Origin: Tritrichomonas musculus
Lineage: Eukaryota; Parabasalia; Tritrichomonadida; Tritrichomonadidae
DNA length: 64,000 bases
Direction: 5' to 3'
Assembly: GCA_039105265.1 (NCBI GenBank)
Contig: JAPFFF010000003.1
Coordinates: forward strand, 3,596,001-3,660,000
Below the pieces are notes generated by a model. The model was not told the origin of the DNA. It searched no databases and saw only the letters and a program-made list of their open reading frames with translations. Positions 50,463 to 59,480 of the stretch are shown here, one piece after another. Every line of letters begins with the position of its first letter. The stretch's first letter is position 1. Made by a program: the position numbers and the translations under genes.

Positions 50463-52859
50463 TTATTGAGGTATAACTTTGATTTTATCCTTATCAAAGT
50501 CAAACTTAAGTAAATATATCTTTTCATTTGAAGGAAATGTTACAAGGTTTCTATATAAAGGCCGTAATGCAGCCAATTCTTGAGCAGCATTTGGACCTTG
50601 AGCATGACCAAATTTTTCTGCACGTTTGGTCAATATTTTCCTATGTGGATCATTTCTGTACCAGGAAGCTGCCCTATTGAGCCTAGAAAATATTGGAAAG
50701 AAGCGTGCAATATTTTGTGAAAGTTTACCAAAATGTTTGGAGACTTCATCAGCCATTTCATCAATAATAGTTCTATTCGCAATAATATTCTTTAAAATTC
50801 TTGTTAATTGCTTCTTCGATCCTTTTTGATGAAGATGTTGCGGCTTTGGATAGGATTGGTTGACTTGATTATTGCTATTATTTTTATTAGCTGCATTTTG
50901 ATGCAAATTTGATGCGTTTAAACGTTCTTTTTCGTTTGAAAAATTGAGATTTGCACTATTAATAAGATTACCGCTATTCGATTTATTTCCATCAATTGAA
51001 AACTTGTTTCGGATTTGATCTGTTGCTAGGTCGAGAACAGCATCCCATGTTCCCATCAAAGTTGGATCAGAGGCAAATATAGGCTCAATTGTTTCACAAA
51101 GTAAAGAAAAATACCACAAAACACAAACCAATGATTTTGGACCATAAATTGCAATTTCTGTGTTATAAATATCATGATAATTTGTCGATAAATTTTGATT
51201 CATTTGTTGATGCGAATTTTGATTTTGATTCATATTTTGCTGTTGTTGCTGAAGAAGATTAATTATTTGAAATCTTGGAAGGATTTTTCTGACAAACCAG
51301 AGAAGGCTTGTATATTTGTGCTTATCGGCTGGATGAGATATAATGAGCATTTTCAAGTAGTGTGAAACATTAGTTTCATAAAATTTAAAATTGATTAAAA
51401 ATGGTGAATTTAGCTTTGGTGGATTCAACCTACAAAGAAATCCAGTATTTGGTTGAGTTTCAAGGTAGCTTCGACTGAAATGTTGAGCTTCAAGTAAATC
51501 ATCCGATATTTGTTGGAGAAAGAATCTACACTGTTTGATAATAAATTTTCGAACGTTGAAAGATGGCAAGTATCGTTCAATTTCAGACCAAAGTTGATTA
51601 TATATGTACTTTCCTGCACCATAGATAACATAGTTGTATACTTGGCAATCTTCATCAAATCCTTCGATTTCATCAATAGCATGCTCAAGAACTTCCATCG
51701 ATTCAAGAAGCTCGTGAAGATCTCGAGTTGGAGGAGGAGCTTCAACATGGTAATGTGGATTAGGATGTGAACCACCCTCATGACCTACCTGCGTAGATTT
51801 CGTCAAAAAATTAAATATGAAACTAGTCCCATTATTCATCGGCATATTGATTAAGTTCTTGTTATGTGAAGGAGTAAATTTGATTGGTGGAGGAGCTGAA
51901 TGCCTATGATGCGAAGTACCTGATGAACTTTGAGTAGAATTAGAATTCTGATTGGAATTTCCGCTCCCTTTTTCATTTCCATTTGATAAATATGAACTGC
52001 TTCCATCATTAGCACAATCATTGGAACCAGATGCTTGAGATTGAGCTGATTTTGATATTGAAGAATTTGTTCCATTCGATATATAATTTTTTCTATTGTT
52101 TGAATTTGTTGTTATATCAGGAATTCGCTTTGGAATTATGAATTCATGGCTGAAAGGTCTAAGACCTAAAGTAACAGGAAGCGGCGCATAAGGAGGCTGA
52201 ATCTGGTATGGATGGTAACTCGAACTAGGTATTAAAGGATAAAGTTCAAGTGAAAATCTGAGTAAATCTTTCATTAATTTAGTTGGATAAGCTACAGAAT
52301 CTTGATTTAATACAAGACTAAATAATGTTATTTTTGATATTCCTTTTTGTTTTGATTCGACTATAAATTTTACAAAGCTAATGCACATAATTGGAAGCAT
52401 ATCGTTGTTAAGAAACCACCTAACAATTTCTTTTACTTTCAACGCTAAAGGATCAGTTATATTTATATTTCGATTTAAAATAATGTTCCAAAGCTGAAGT
52501 ATTGTATCATGTTTGGAGATTAAATTTGAAACCGACGCAGAAAGTGATTGAAATGAAATTTTCCCTAAAATCATTTTCATGAACAATAAATCAATGCGAT
52601 CAGCAGTTTCTTTTGGCAAATAAATTTTTGCAACAATTGAAAAAGTGAGAATATCATCGTCTTTATCATTGCTATTTGGCTTGCTAGCTTTTTCGGATTT
52701 TGTTGATTGTGTTTGGGCTGGATTTGGGGTTACATCAATACGCTTTACTTTAAATTCTTCTTTCGGAGTTGGCGCAACAACACGACGAATAACACGCGTT
52801 GTAGTTGGCTTTGGATTATTCGATTTTTCAGTATTGTTGAGAAAAGAATTTAACGACAT
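50463..52859 (-). CDS. Large helical protein with Asn-rich linkers, weakly Sin3-like
   Basis: A 798-residue protein from the ATG at 52859; the previous in-frame codons give only a TTG start. Residues about 75-220 are helical. One segment, LFMKMILGKISFQSLSASVS then NLISKHDTILQLWNIIL, fits the paired-amphipathic-helix pattern of Sin3. A short DLHELLESMEVLEHAIDEIE motif and VIYGAGKYIYNQLW follow after the linker, in the same order as Sin3's HDAC-interaction region. Residues about 250-350 and 620-660 are Ser/Asn/Gln-rich. A basic PQHLHQKGSKKQLTR stretch precedes the last helical domain. The Sin3 resemblance is my pattern impression only and may be wrong. It is convergent with the MAT1-like gene. 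Confidence 0.6.
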   Translation of the reverse strand: MSLNSFLNNTEKSNNPKPTTTRVIRRVVAPTPKEEFKVKRIDVTPNPAQTQSTKSEKASKPNSNDKDDDILTFSIVAKIYLPKETADRIDLLFMKMILGKISFQSLSASVSNLISKHDTILQLWNIILNRNINITDPLALKVKEIVRWFLNNDMLPIMCISFVKFIVESKQKGISKITLFSLVLNQDSVAYPTKLMKDLLRFSLELYPLIPSSSYHPYQIQPPYAPLPVTLGLRPFSHEFIIPKRIPDITTNSNNRKNYISNGTNSSISKSAQSQASGSNDCANDGSSSYLSNGNEKGSGNSNQNSNSTQSSSGTSHHRHSAPPPIKFTPSHNKNLINMPMNNGTSFIFNFLTKSTQVGHEGGSHPNPHYHVEAPPPTRDLHELLESMEVLEHAIDEIEGFDEDCQVYNYVIYGAGKYIYNQLWSEIERYLPSFNVRKFIIKQCRFFLQQISDDLLEAQHFSRSYLETQPNTGFLCRLNPPKLNSPFLINFKFYETNVSHYLKMLIISHPADKHKYTSLLWFVRKILPRFQIINLLQQQQQNMNQNQNSHQQMNQNLSTNYHDIYNTEIAIYGPKSLVCVLWYFSLLCETIEPIFASDPTLMGTWDAVLDLATDQIRNKFSIDGNKSNSGNLINSANLNFSNEKERLNASNLHQNAANKNNSNNQVNQSYPKPQHLHQKGSKKQLTRILKNIIANRTIIDEMADEVSKHFGKLSQNIARFFPIFSRLNRAASWYRNDPHRKILTKRAEKFGHAQGPNAAQELAALRPLYRNLVTFPSNEKIYLLKFDFDKDKIKVIPQ

Positions 52860-53305
52860 TTGCAAAAACTAAATTTTCAATAAATGAACAAATTGCGACT
52901 CAATTGAATAAATTTGTTATTTTGGATGAAAGTAGTTAATATATGAATATTAGGAAATAATAAATTGCAGCTTATTATGCTAAATTTCAAAATATTTATT
53001 TGTGCATTATCCAACATCAATTCATTCGAAGATTTTTGCTGAAATGCACATTTCAAAAACATGAAAATTTTCTGGTTAATACAAAAAAGAGAAACCTTGT
53101 TAACCTTTTTTTTTTTTTAATAATATCTTTCATCATTATTTATTAAAGCATATGCTTTTTTTTATAAATCCAATCAAATATTATTAATTTAGATTACTAA
53201 CGACTTTTTTTTTTTGATAGTAAAAAAATAATTGAATAAATCAATTAATTCAATTAATATAAATTGAATAAAAACAATTAAAGCAATTCAAATCGCCTAA
53301 GAGAA
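52860..53305. other. Divergent spacer
   Basis: About 446 bp of AT-rich DNA with short T-runs (about 53107 and 53206). It must hold two promoters; no motif is convincing. Confidence 0.45.
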
Positions 53306-54559
53306 ATGACTGAGCAAAGGACTAAAATCAATCAAAATTATCAAAATATATCTGATGAATACAACATCATTGAAAATATTCTTTCAAAAAATGCAGAATA
53401 TGGACTTCAATTAGGCAATTCATCTTCGAAATTTTCCCCCATAAAAATTCCTCAAACTCCAGAAGAAACTTTACCGGGAATTCCAGGCACTCTTCTTGAT
53501 ACAACAAATTACATGATCAATGCTTTGGCCCGTCTTCAAGGCGTTTTCCAAAAGTTTTCTACTGACATGGCAATGAATGAGTTATATCAATTACGATCAA
53601 TCAAGAGCGAACGTGATTCAAATAAAGAAATGATTGATAACAATCTTGACAATTCAGAATCATTTGATAAACATGTAATTGAGCGAGCAATTAGCCAGCA
53701 TAAAATTGTGAATGATGCTGTTGTAAAGCTCAATGAATACGTTGAAAAGAATCCAACACCACAGAAGAAAGGTATTTCTCCATTGAAATCCAAATTACCA
53801 TCTTTGTGGCTTTCTTATTTTGATAAGCTAAGCAAATTCAATGCGGAGCGACAAACATTCAAGCTATCCTCAAATGATTTGGAACATAAAATGTCATCAA
53901 ATCGATTATTTTTCAATGACAATGAAGAAACTGCATTTATAAGTACTTCAAATAGAGTTATAAAACCACTTTCTGAGCATCTAGGCGAAATAGCTCCAGG
54001 AATTCATTCTGTTATTGTAGATTTTGAAAAATCATTAAATTGGCTCAAGTTCCCTTCTGACTTTAAGCAATTTTCACAAACCCATCGCATTTCCTATGGC
54101 GATATTCCATTACCAACATTTGAGCCTTTCAAGTTCTCCTCACAATTTACTCAACCTGATCAATCATTTGTTCCAAGATTTCAAATGGATTATTTCCCGT
54201 TACATGCAGCAGTTGCACTTGCAAACTATCAAGCAGAAAGCCGGAATGAGATAAGTCTTATCAAAGGAAAGCGTGTATATCTAATGGAAAATCCAAACCA
54301 GAATTGGGTTTTAGCTTTGAATCCTTATTTCGGAAGAATTGGATTTATTCCTTCATCTTATGTGAAAATTGTTGGAAAGAAACTTGCATATGCTAAAAAA
54401 GAAATAGTTAAAAAGGCTCCAAATCTACTTCTATCCAATACTATGCTAGTAACAATTATCAATGTCATTGAAAAACCAGCTAAAGCATATCTTGTTGAAG
54501 ATGAAGATGGAAGACAATTCGAAATTCCTGAAAGCGAGCATCTACTTTGTTTCTTGTAA
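53306..54559 (+). CDS. SH3-domain protein with helical N-terminal region
   Basis: A 417-residue protein. Residues about 300-357 form an SH3 domain: AAVALANYQAESRNEISLIK (ALYDY/RT loop), GKRVYLMENPNQNWVLAL with the ligand-binding Trp, GRIGFIPSSYVKIV (GxxPSxYV). The first 250 residues are helical with charged heptads (TTNYMINALARLQGVFQKFS, ISQHKIVNDAVVKLNEYVEK). A BAR-like or four-helix membrane-curvature module is plausible but not proven. The last 50 residues hold another strand-rich segment (TIINVIEKPAKAYLVEDEDG). It is a probable endocytic or actin-linked adaptor, by SH3 context only. Confidence 0.8.
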   Translation: MTEQRTKINQNYQNISDEYNIIENILSKNAEYGLQLGNSSSKFSPIKIPQTPEETLPGIPGTLLDTTNYMINALARLQGVFQKFSTDMAMNELYQLRSIKSERDSNKEMIDNNLDNSESFDKHVIERAISQHKIVNDAVVKLNEYVEKNPTPQKKGISPLKSKLPSLWLSYFDKLSKFNAERQTFKLSSNDLEHKMSSNRLFFNDNEETAFISTSNRVIKPLSEHLGEIAPGIHSVIVDFEKSLNWLKFPSDFKQFSQTHRISYGDIPLPTFEPFKFSSQFTQPDQSFVPRFQMDYFPLHAAVALANYQAESRNEISLIKGKRVYLMENPNQNWVLALNPYFGRIGFIPSSYVKIVGKKLAYAKKEIVKKAPNLLLSNTMLVTIINVIEKPAKAYLVEDEDGRQFEIPESEHLLCFL

Positions 54560-54750
54560 AATGTTATTAATGAATATGTTTAATTGTTTTCTATTTGTTA
54601 AAATATTTTTTTTTGAGATATAATATTTACATGAATCAGTCATTGATATTCTAATCAATTCTTATTTTAGGTATTTCTAATTTGCTTACAAATTCGAATG
54701 CAAAATCTAGATTTACACAATTTTGAATTTTTAAACGGCTCTATTTTGTT

Positions 54751-54756
54751 TCATTT
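54751..54756 (+). promoter_or_regulatory. Trichomonad-type initiator (Inr)
   Basis: TCATTT, with the inferred +1 A at 54753, 12 nt before the dyskerin ATG. Confidence 0.4.
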
Positions 54757-54764
54757 TTAAAATC

Positions 54765-57059
54765 ATGTATTCAAGTTCATCTGAAGATGAACAAATTCCT
54801 GAAATAAAATATGGCTACATTTCATTTGATTCAGATACAGATACTCCCATAAATCAAAAATCAAAAATAAATGATTATCATCTGCAAAACCCATTAAATA
54901 ATGACACAAATTGGTCAGTTCAACGAACTACAATCTCTAAAGATCAATATTCCAGTTCAGATGATGAAAATTCGCATTTTGATCGTTTTGCTAAAAGATA
55001 TTCAGGTTCTGATAGCAACAAGAATGACAATTTATTTTTTTCTTCTTTTTCAAAAGAAAATATCAACACAAATAATAAAAAGGATAGTTATTTCAAATCA
55101 AAACTTTTAACATCCACTAATCAAATAATCAATAATACTCAAAACTATGATTTTTCCCCACTTGCAAAAGAAAATTGCAATATAAATAATAACAATGATA
55201 ATTTTTTCAAGCCAACACATTCAAAATATTCAAACGAAGAAAAGAATAATTATCACCCAGTAGAGTTTTTTGATAATAATAATAACAATGATAAAGATAT
55301 CAAGCCAGCACCTTCAAGATATTCAAACAAAGATGAAAATAATTTTCACACAGTAGAGTTTTTTGATAATAATAATAACAATGATAAAGATATCAAGCCA
55401 GCACATCCAAGATATTCAAACGAAAAAAAGAATAATTATCACACAGTAGAGTTTTTTGGTAATAACAATAACAATGATAATATTTTCAAACCAGCACCTT
55501 CAAGATATTCAAACAAAGATGAAAATAATTTTCACACAGTAGAGTTTTTTGATAATAATAATAACAATGATAAAGATATCAAGCCAGCACCTTCAAGATA
55601 TTCAAACGAAGAAGAGAATATTTTTTTTGCAAATAAAACGCTAATTGCCAATAATAATGAAAATAACCATATCATTTCTTATAGTCTGAACAATAATAAT
55701 GAAACATTGACAAACCACCACCATATAAATAATAATGGCGATCGTATAAATAATAATGGTGATTGCATAAAGAATAATAGAGATAGTACAAATGATAGTG
55801 GTAGTAGTATAAATGATGTCAATGATTCAATAATTAAGCCAGTTTCCTGTTACAAGTGGCCCTTTCTTTTGGAAAATTATCAAAATCTATTATCTTTCAA
55901 AGAACAATTTTCAAAATACTATACATTAAACAGACCTTTTCATGAATTGGTGAAATATGGTATAATTATTTTTGATAAACTCTCAAATAATTCATCATAC
56001 GATATAATGGAGTTTATCCAAAAATCACTTAAGATAAAAAAGATTACCCATTCAGGAACCCTTGATTCAAATATGTCTGGCCTTCTCATTATTTTTATTG
56101 AAAATGCTACTCGAATTGCAAGCTTATTACAAAAAGCTGACAAAGAATATCTTGTTATTATGCGACTTTTTGAAGCTGTTGATAAATCTCGAATTCAAAA
56201 AGCTTTAAATTTTTTAACAGGCCCTATTTACCAAAGTCCTCCTCAAAATTCTGTATCATTAAATAAACAAATTCGAGTACGGGAAATTTACAAAAATAAA
56301 TTAATTAAATATGATCCAGATAATAAGAATGTTATAATAAAAATTGCATGTGAAGCAGGCACCTATATTCGCATTTTGTGTGATCACATTGGCCTTATCC
56401 TCGGAGTTGGATCTAAAGTTGAAGAAATTAGAAGAAGAAAAATTGGGCTTATAAGCGAAGGAGATTATATATATGGGGAAAAAGCAATGGTAACAATGAA
56501 TGATATAATGAATGCTAAAAGAAAGCTCGACCTAAATGGCGATGAATCTTTAATGAGACATGTTATTCGTCCTTTGGAGTGCTTGCTTACTAACTACAAA
56601 CGAATTATATTGCATGATGCTGGCATTGACAAAACTTGTTATGGAACAAAGGTTACATCACTTGATATTTCAAAGTTTGATAATGACATTAATGTTGATG
56701 ACATGGTAGTAATCGTCTCAAAAAGAGGCGAAGCTGTTGCGATTGGAATTGCATTGCTTTCATCAAATGATATGTTGAAATTTGACCGCCGTTATCATGC
56801 AGCAAAAATAAAAAGAGTAATCATGGACCGTGGTACCTTTAATAGAGATTGGCAAAATTGCCCCGTTTTTCGCGAGAAAAAGAGATTAATTGATGCAGGA
56901 ATGTTAGATGAAAATGGAAGGCCAAATAAAAAAACACCTCAAAATTGGCTTAGAGACTATCTTAACAAAGAATTGAATGAGTCCAGTAATATACCAAATG
57001 AAAAAGAAAATCAAATCAAATCAGTTCCATTTTCAAGAAAACGACTTATTTTTGGGTAA
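54765..57059 (+). CDS. CBF5: Dyskerin/Cbf5 H/ACA pseudouridine synthase with long N-terminal extension
   Basis: A 764-residue protein. Residues about 365-740 are dyskerin: GIIIFDKLSNNSSYD (DKPSNPSSHE in human), ITHSGTLDSNMSGLLIIFIE with catalytic Asp434, QSPPQNSVSLNKQIRVREIY, CEAGTYIRILCDHIGLILGV, and a PUA domain (KRIILHDAGIDKTCYGTKV ... AAKIKRVIMDRGTF). It guides H/ACA RNP pseudouridylation of rRNA and supports box H/ACA RNA stability in the nucleolus. The N-terminal 360 residues are unrelated Asn/Ser/Asp-rich low complexity with a 31-residue tandem repeat; normal dyskerin has about 60 residues there. The usual Lys-rich C-terminal tail is nearly absent (PFSRKRLIFG). The start is the only ATG consistent with the nearby initiator. 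Confidence 0.93.
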   Translation: MYSSSSEDEQIPEIKYGYISFDSDTDTPINQKSKINDYHLQNPLNNDTNWSVQRTTISKDQYSSSDDENSHFDRFAKRYSGSDSNKNDNLFFSSFSKENINTNNKKDSYFKSKLLTSTNQIINNTQNYDFSPLAKENCNINNNNDNFFKPTHSKYSNEEKNNYHPVEFFDNNNNNDKDIKPAPSRYSNKDENNFHTVEFFDNNNNNDKDIKPAHPRYSNEKKNNYHTVEFFGNNNNNDNIFKPAPSRYSNKDENNFHTVEFFDNNNNNDKDIKPAPSRYSNEEENIFFANKTLIANNNENNHIISYSLNNNNETLTNHHHINNNGDRINNNGDCIKNNRDSTNDSGSSINDVNDSIIKPVSCYKWPFLLENYQNLLSFKEQFSKYYTLNRPFHELVKYGIIIFDKLSNNSSYDIMEFIQKSLKIKKITHSGTLDSNMSGLLIIFIENATRIASLLQKADKEYLVIMRLFEAVDKSRIQKALNFLTGPIYQSPPQNSVSLNKQIRVREIYKNKLIKYDPDNKNVIIKIACEAGTYIRILCDHIGLILGVGSKVEEIRRRKIGLISEGDYIYGEKAMVTMNDIMNAKRKLDLNGDESLMRHVIRPLECLLTNYKRIILHDAGIDKTCYGTKVTSLDISKFDNDINVDDMVVIVSKRGEAVAIGIALLSSNDMLKFDRRYHAAKIKRVIMDRGTFNRDWQNCPVFREKKRLIDAGMLDENGRPNKKTPQNWLRDYLNKELNESSNIPNEKENQIKSVPFSRKRLIFG
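55208..55610 (+). repeat. 93-bp (31-residue) tandem repeat in the dyskerin extension
   Basis: About 4.4 copies of a unit like KPAPSRYSNKDENNF then HTVEFFDNNNNNDKDI. Alternating subtypes (NKDENNFH versus NEEKNNYH) suggest duplication of pairs. The unit is a multiple of three, so copy number can vary in frame. Confidence 0.85.
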
Positions 57060-57253
57060 AATTTATGAAATTTTTGTCAATCATACTACCATTTCATTTT
57101 GTTTGTTTGCTTCCAAATATTAAGCAGTGCTTCACAACCCTAATTAGATTTAAAATTCAATCATCAATTTCGATGCGTTTATTATGCGATTATTTTAATA
57201 AAAAATTTAGATTATGTATGTTTATTGATAAGAATTAAAAAATTATATTCAAT

Positions 57254-57260
57254 AAAAAAA
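57254..57260 (-). terminator. Pol III terminator of tRNA-Ile
   Basis: T7 on the minus strand directly after the discriminator base. Confidence 0.8.
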
Positions 57261-57333
57261 TGGTCCCACAGGGACTCGAACCCTAGACCTTTGCGTTATC
57301 AGCACAACGCTCTACCGACTGAGCTATGAGACC
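57261..57333 (-). tRNA. tRNA-Ile (anticodon GAU)
   Basis: A 73-nt complete cloverleaf without intron or encoded CCA. The acceptor GGTCTCA pairs with TGGGACC plus discriminator A. The D arm is GCTC-AGTCGGTA-GAGC. Anticodon stem TTGTG/CGCAA closes loop CTGATAA, so bases 34-36 are GAT. The T arm is TAGGG-TTCGAGT-CCCTG. The A-box (TAGCTCAGTCGG) and B-box (GGTTCGAGTCC) are intact. GAU reads AUU and AUC; most eukaryotes use A34 (inosine) for this role. It lies between the dyskerin and NMNAT-like genes on the opposite strand. Confidence 0.97.
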
Positions 57334-57385
57334 TTCAATTAATAAAATTTATTGCTCAAAAAATTAACGAAAAATCAAATATAAT

Positions 57386-58072
57386 ATGGATTTCCAAGAA
57401 CTTCAAAATAAATTGAAAACGCCACCAACCCCCGGACGAAAGCGTGCCGTTCTTCTTTGTACTGGATCTTTGTGCCCAGTTCACCAGGGACATTTGCAAA
57501 TTCTTGACATTGCATCCAAATTTCTATCTGAAGAGTACAACATTGATTCTCTTGTAGCATATATAAGCCCATCTTGCGATTCATATGTATTTTATAAACT
57601 TGGCAACGATATGATTTCTTTCACACATCGTTTTGAAATGCTAAAACTTGCATGTAACGAGCATAATTCCCAGCCTAATGTTATACCAATAATTCCAGAT
57701 TCATGGGAAGGTTTACAACCGGATTTTGTTGACTTTCCTGAAGTTCGAAAGCATTTTGTAAAAGAAATTAAAAAAGCATTTCCAGATCAAGATTTACATG
57801 TTCTTTATGTTTCTGGAGCGGATCATTTTATGAAATGCCGCTTGTATAATGGTTATGGATATGTTGGTATATCACGTGTTGGATATAAAATTCAAGCAAC
57901 ATCAAACTATGAACACGATATTTATGTTTGTAACGATCCAAAATATCAAAATTATTATAGTGATGCTAGCTCAACAGCTATTAGAAAAGCTAAAGAAAAA
58001 AAGCAATCGATTGATGATCTAACCTACGCTTCAGTTGTAAAATACCTTCATGACGTCGTTCATTGGATATAA
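57386..58072 (+). CDS. Nicotinamide/nicotinate mononucleotide adenylyltransferase-like
   Basis: A 228-residue protein of the nucleotidyltransferase superfamily. The ATP-binding (H/T)xGH motif is in LCTGSLCPVHQGHLQILDIA (His33, His36), with the GSFxPxHxGH context of NMNAT. YVSGADHFMKC follows, like NMNAT's 'LLCGADxL', and the C-terminal SDASSTAIRKAKEKKQSIDD matches the ISSTxxR phosphate-binding motif. Size is close to NMNAT1-3 (about 240-280). It would make NAD(+) from NMN (or NaMN) and ATP, the last step of NAD synthesis. Start is the ATG at 57386, 53 bp from the divergent tRNA. The substrate is inferred from family resemblance only. Confidence 0.8.
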   Translation: MDFQELQNKLKTPPTPGRKRAVLLCTGSLCPVHQGHLQILDIASKFLSEEYNIDSLVAYISPSCDSYVFYKLGNDMISFTHRFEMLKLACNEHNSQPNVIPIIPDSWEGLQPDFVDFPEVRKHFVKEIKKAFPDQDLHVLYVSGADHFMKCRLYNGYGYVGISRVGYKIQATSNYEHDIYVCNDPKYQNYYSDASSTAIRKAKEKKQSIDDLTYASVVKYLHDVVHWI

Positions 58073-58131
58073 AATCTATGCTTTTTAATGATATTTTTGT
58101 GAATTATTTTTTTTTGAATTACGAATTTGAA

Positions 58132-58151
58132 AATAATAATAATAATAATAA
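58132..58151. repeat. AAT microsatellite
   Basis: About six AAT units (58132-58151) in the convergent spacer between the NMNAT-like and kinase genes. Confidence 0.8.
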
Positions 58152-58307
58152 AAAACTATAATGTGCCCAGTGCAACAAGCTGAGTATCTATTCACTGATA
58201 ATTTATGAGAGTATAAATACATAACTGATCAAAAAAATGGAATATATAGTTTAAAAATAAACTCAAAAAAACACTTGATTTATGAACATAAAAAAAGGAA
58301 AGATTTT

Positions 58308-59480
58308 TCATTTCACAGGAATAGGAACAGTTGTCCTCTTCCTCCTCTTTAGAGCATATCTGACTTTTTTATTTTCGCTTTTTCCATCTAGGGTAGGAAG
58401 TTTAGTTTGTGCTTGTTGAGAAGTTCGTGTAGCTTTTGTATTTTGCCAACTATTTAATTCTTCCATTGTTCTTTGTTTTTTAAGCATTTTATAGGCTGCT
58501 GTTCTCTTATTGATTTGCCCTGTTCGTAATTCTTGTAGAAGACCTGCAACATCAAATCCTAGAATTCTCATTTCAGATACAACACCAGCATCAAGTTCTT
58601 GAGGATTAACAACTTTGAATGAATTAATCAAACCAAAATCTTCTGTAAGTAGTCTGGAATCTTCAAATTCTGTTAACCAAGGATGCTCAATGATCTGTTG
58701 GAGAGTAATTCTGGCGCCTGGTTCTTTTATCAATAATCTTGATATTAATTCACGTAAATTTGGAGATAACGATTTAGGAATTTGAGGCTTGCTATTAATG
58801 ATTTCTTGGAGCATCATACTAATATTGTCTCCATTAAATGGTAAATGTCCAGCAACCATAGCATAAAGTAAAATACCAAGACTCCAAATGTCAGCTGCAG
58901 AAGTATATGGCTTTTCTTTTATAATTTCAGGAGCAACATATGCTGGACTTCCACAAGTAGTTTGAAGAAATGGATCATTTTTTGAAAAAGCTTTAGAAAG
59001 CCCGAAGTCAACCAATCGTACATTATAATTTTTATCGAGGAGAACATTTTCAGCTTTTAAATCACGATGCATAACCCTTTTCTCAACATGAAGATATTCA
59101 AGGACAGCTACAAGCTGAGAAAAAATACGCCTAGCTTGTTGCTCTCCAAGACCTTGATTATTGTTAATGTAGTCGAGGAGATTTTCGTTTTCAACTAGCT
59201 CCATTGAAATATAAAAGTTGTCTTTATCATCAAGTACTTCATAAAATGAAACGATAAATGGATGATCCATTGAACGCATTAAATTAACTTCTCTTTGAAG
59301 GAGTTCAAATTCTGCTTGATTCTTAAGTTTCTTTTTTGCAATGCATTTAAGAGCAACCATTGTTTGAGTAACGGCATGCTGAGCAAGATAAACGGTAGCA
59401 AAGGCGCCCGAACCAAGGGTTTTAATAATTATGTATTGATCAACAGTTTGAGGTATATCTTGAGGATACTCTTCTTCCAT
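58308..59480 (-). CDS. SNF1/AMPK/MARK-type serine/threonine kinase
   Basis: A 390-residue protein from the ATG at 59480; the few codons upstream begin only with TTG. The kinase domain is about 15-268 with all motifs intact: LGSGAFATVYLA (glycine loop), VALKCI (Lys), HRDLKAENVLLD, VDFGLSKAF (DFG), TTCGSPAYVAPEII (T-loop with the LKB1-type 'TxCGSPxYxAPE' site), and DIWSLGILLYAMVAGHLPF. A following segment (about 308-345, VVSEMRILGFDVAGLLQELR) resembles the UBA/autoinhibitory domain of AMPK-related kinases. The C-terminus is short and basic (YALKRRKRTTVPIPVK), perhaps a membrane- or nucleus-binding patch. It probably acts in energy or polarity signalling; the subfamily is uncertain. Confidence 0.9.
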   Translation of the reverse strand: MEEEYPQDIPQTVDQYIIIKTLGSGAFATVYLAQHAVTQTMVALKCIAKKKLKNQAEFELLQREVNLMRSMDHPFIVSFYEVLDDKDNFYISMELVENENLLDYINNNQGLGEQQARRIFSQLVAVLEYLHVEKRVMHRDLKAENVLLDKNYNVRLVDFGLSKAFSKNDPFLQTTCGSPAYVAPEIIKEKPYTSAADIWSLGILLYAMVAGHLPFNGDNISMMLQEIINSKPQIPKSLSPNLRELISRLLIKEPGARITLQQIIEHPWLTEFEDSRLLTEDFGLINSFKVVNPQELDAGVVSEMRILGFDVAGLLQELRTGQINKRTAAYKMLKKQRTMEELNSWQNTKATRTSQQAQTKLPTLDGKSENKKVRYALKRRKRTTVPIPVK

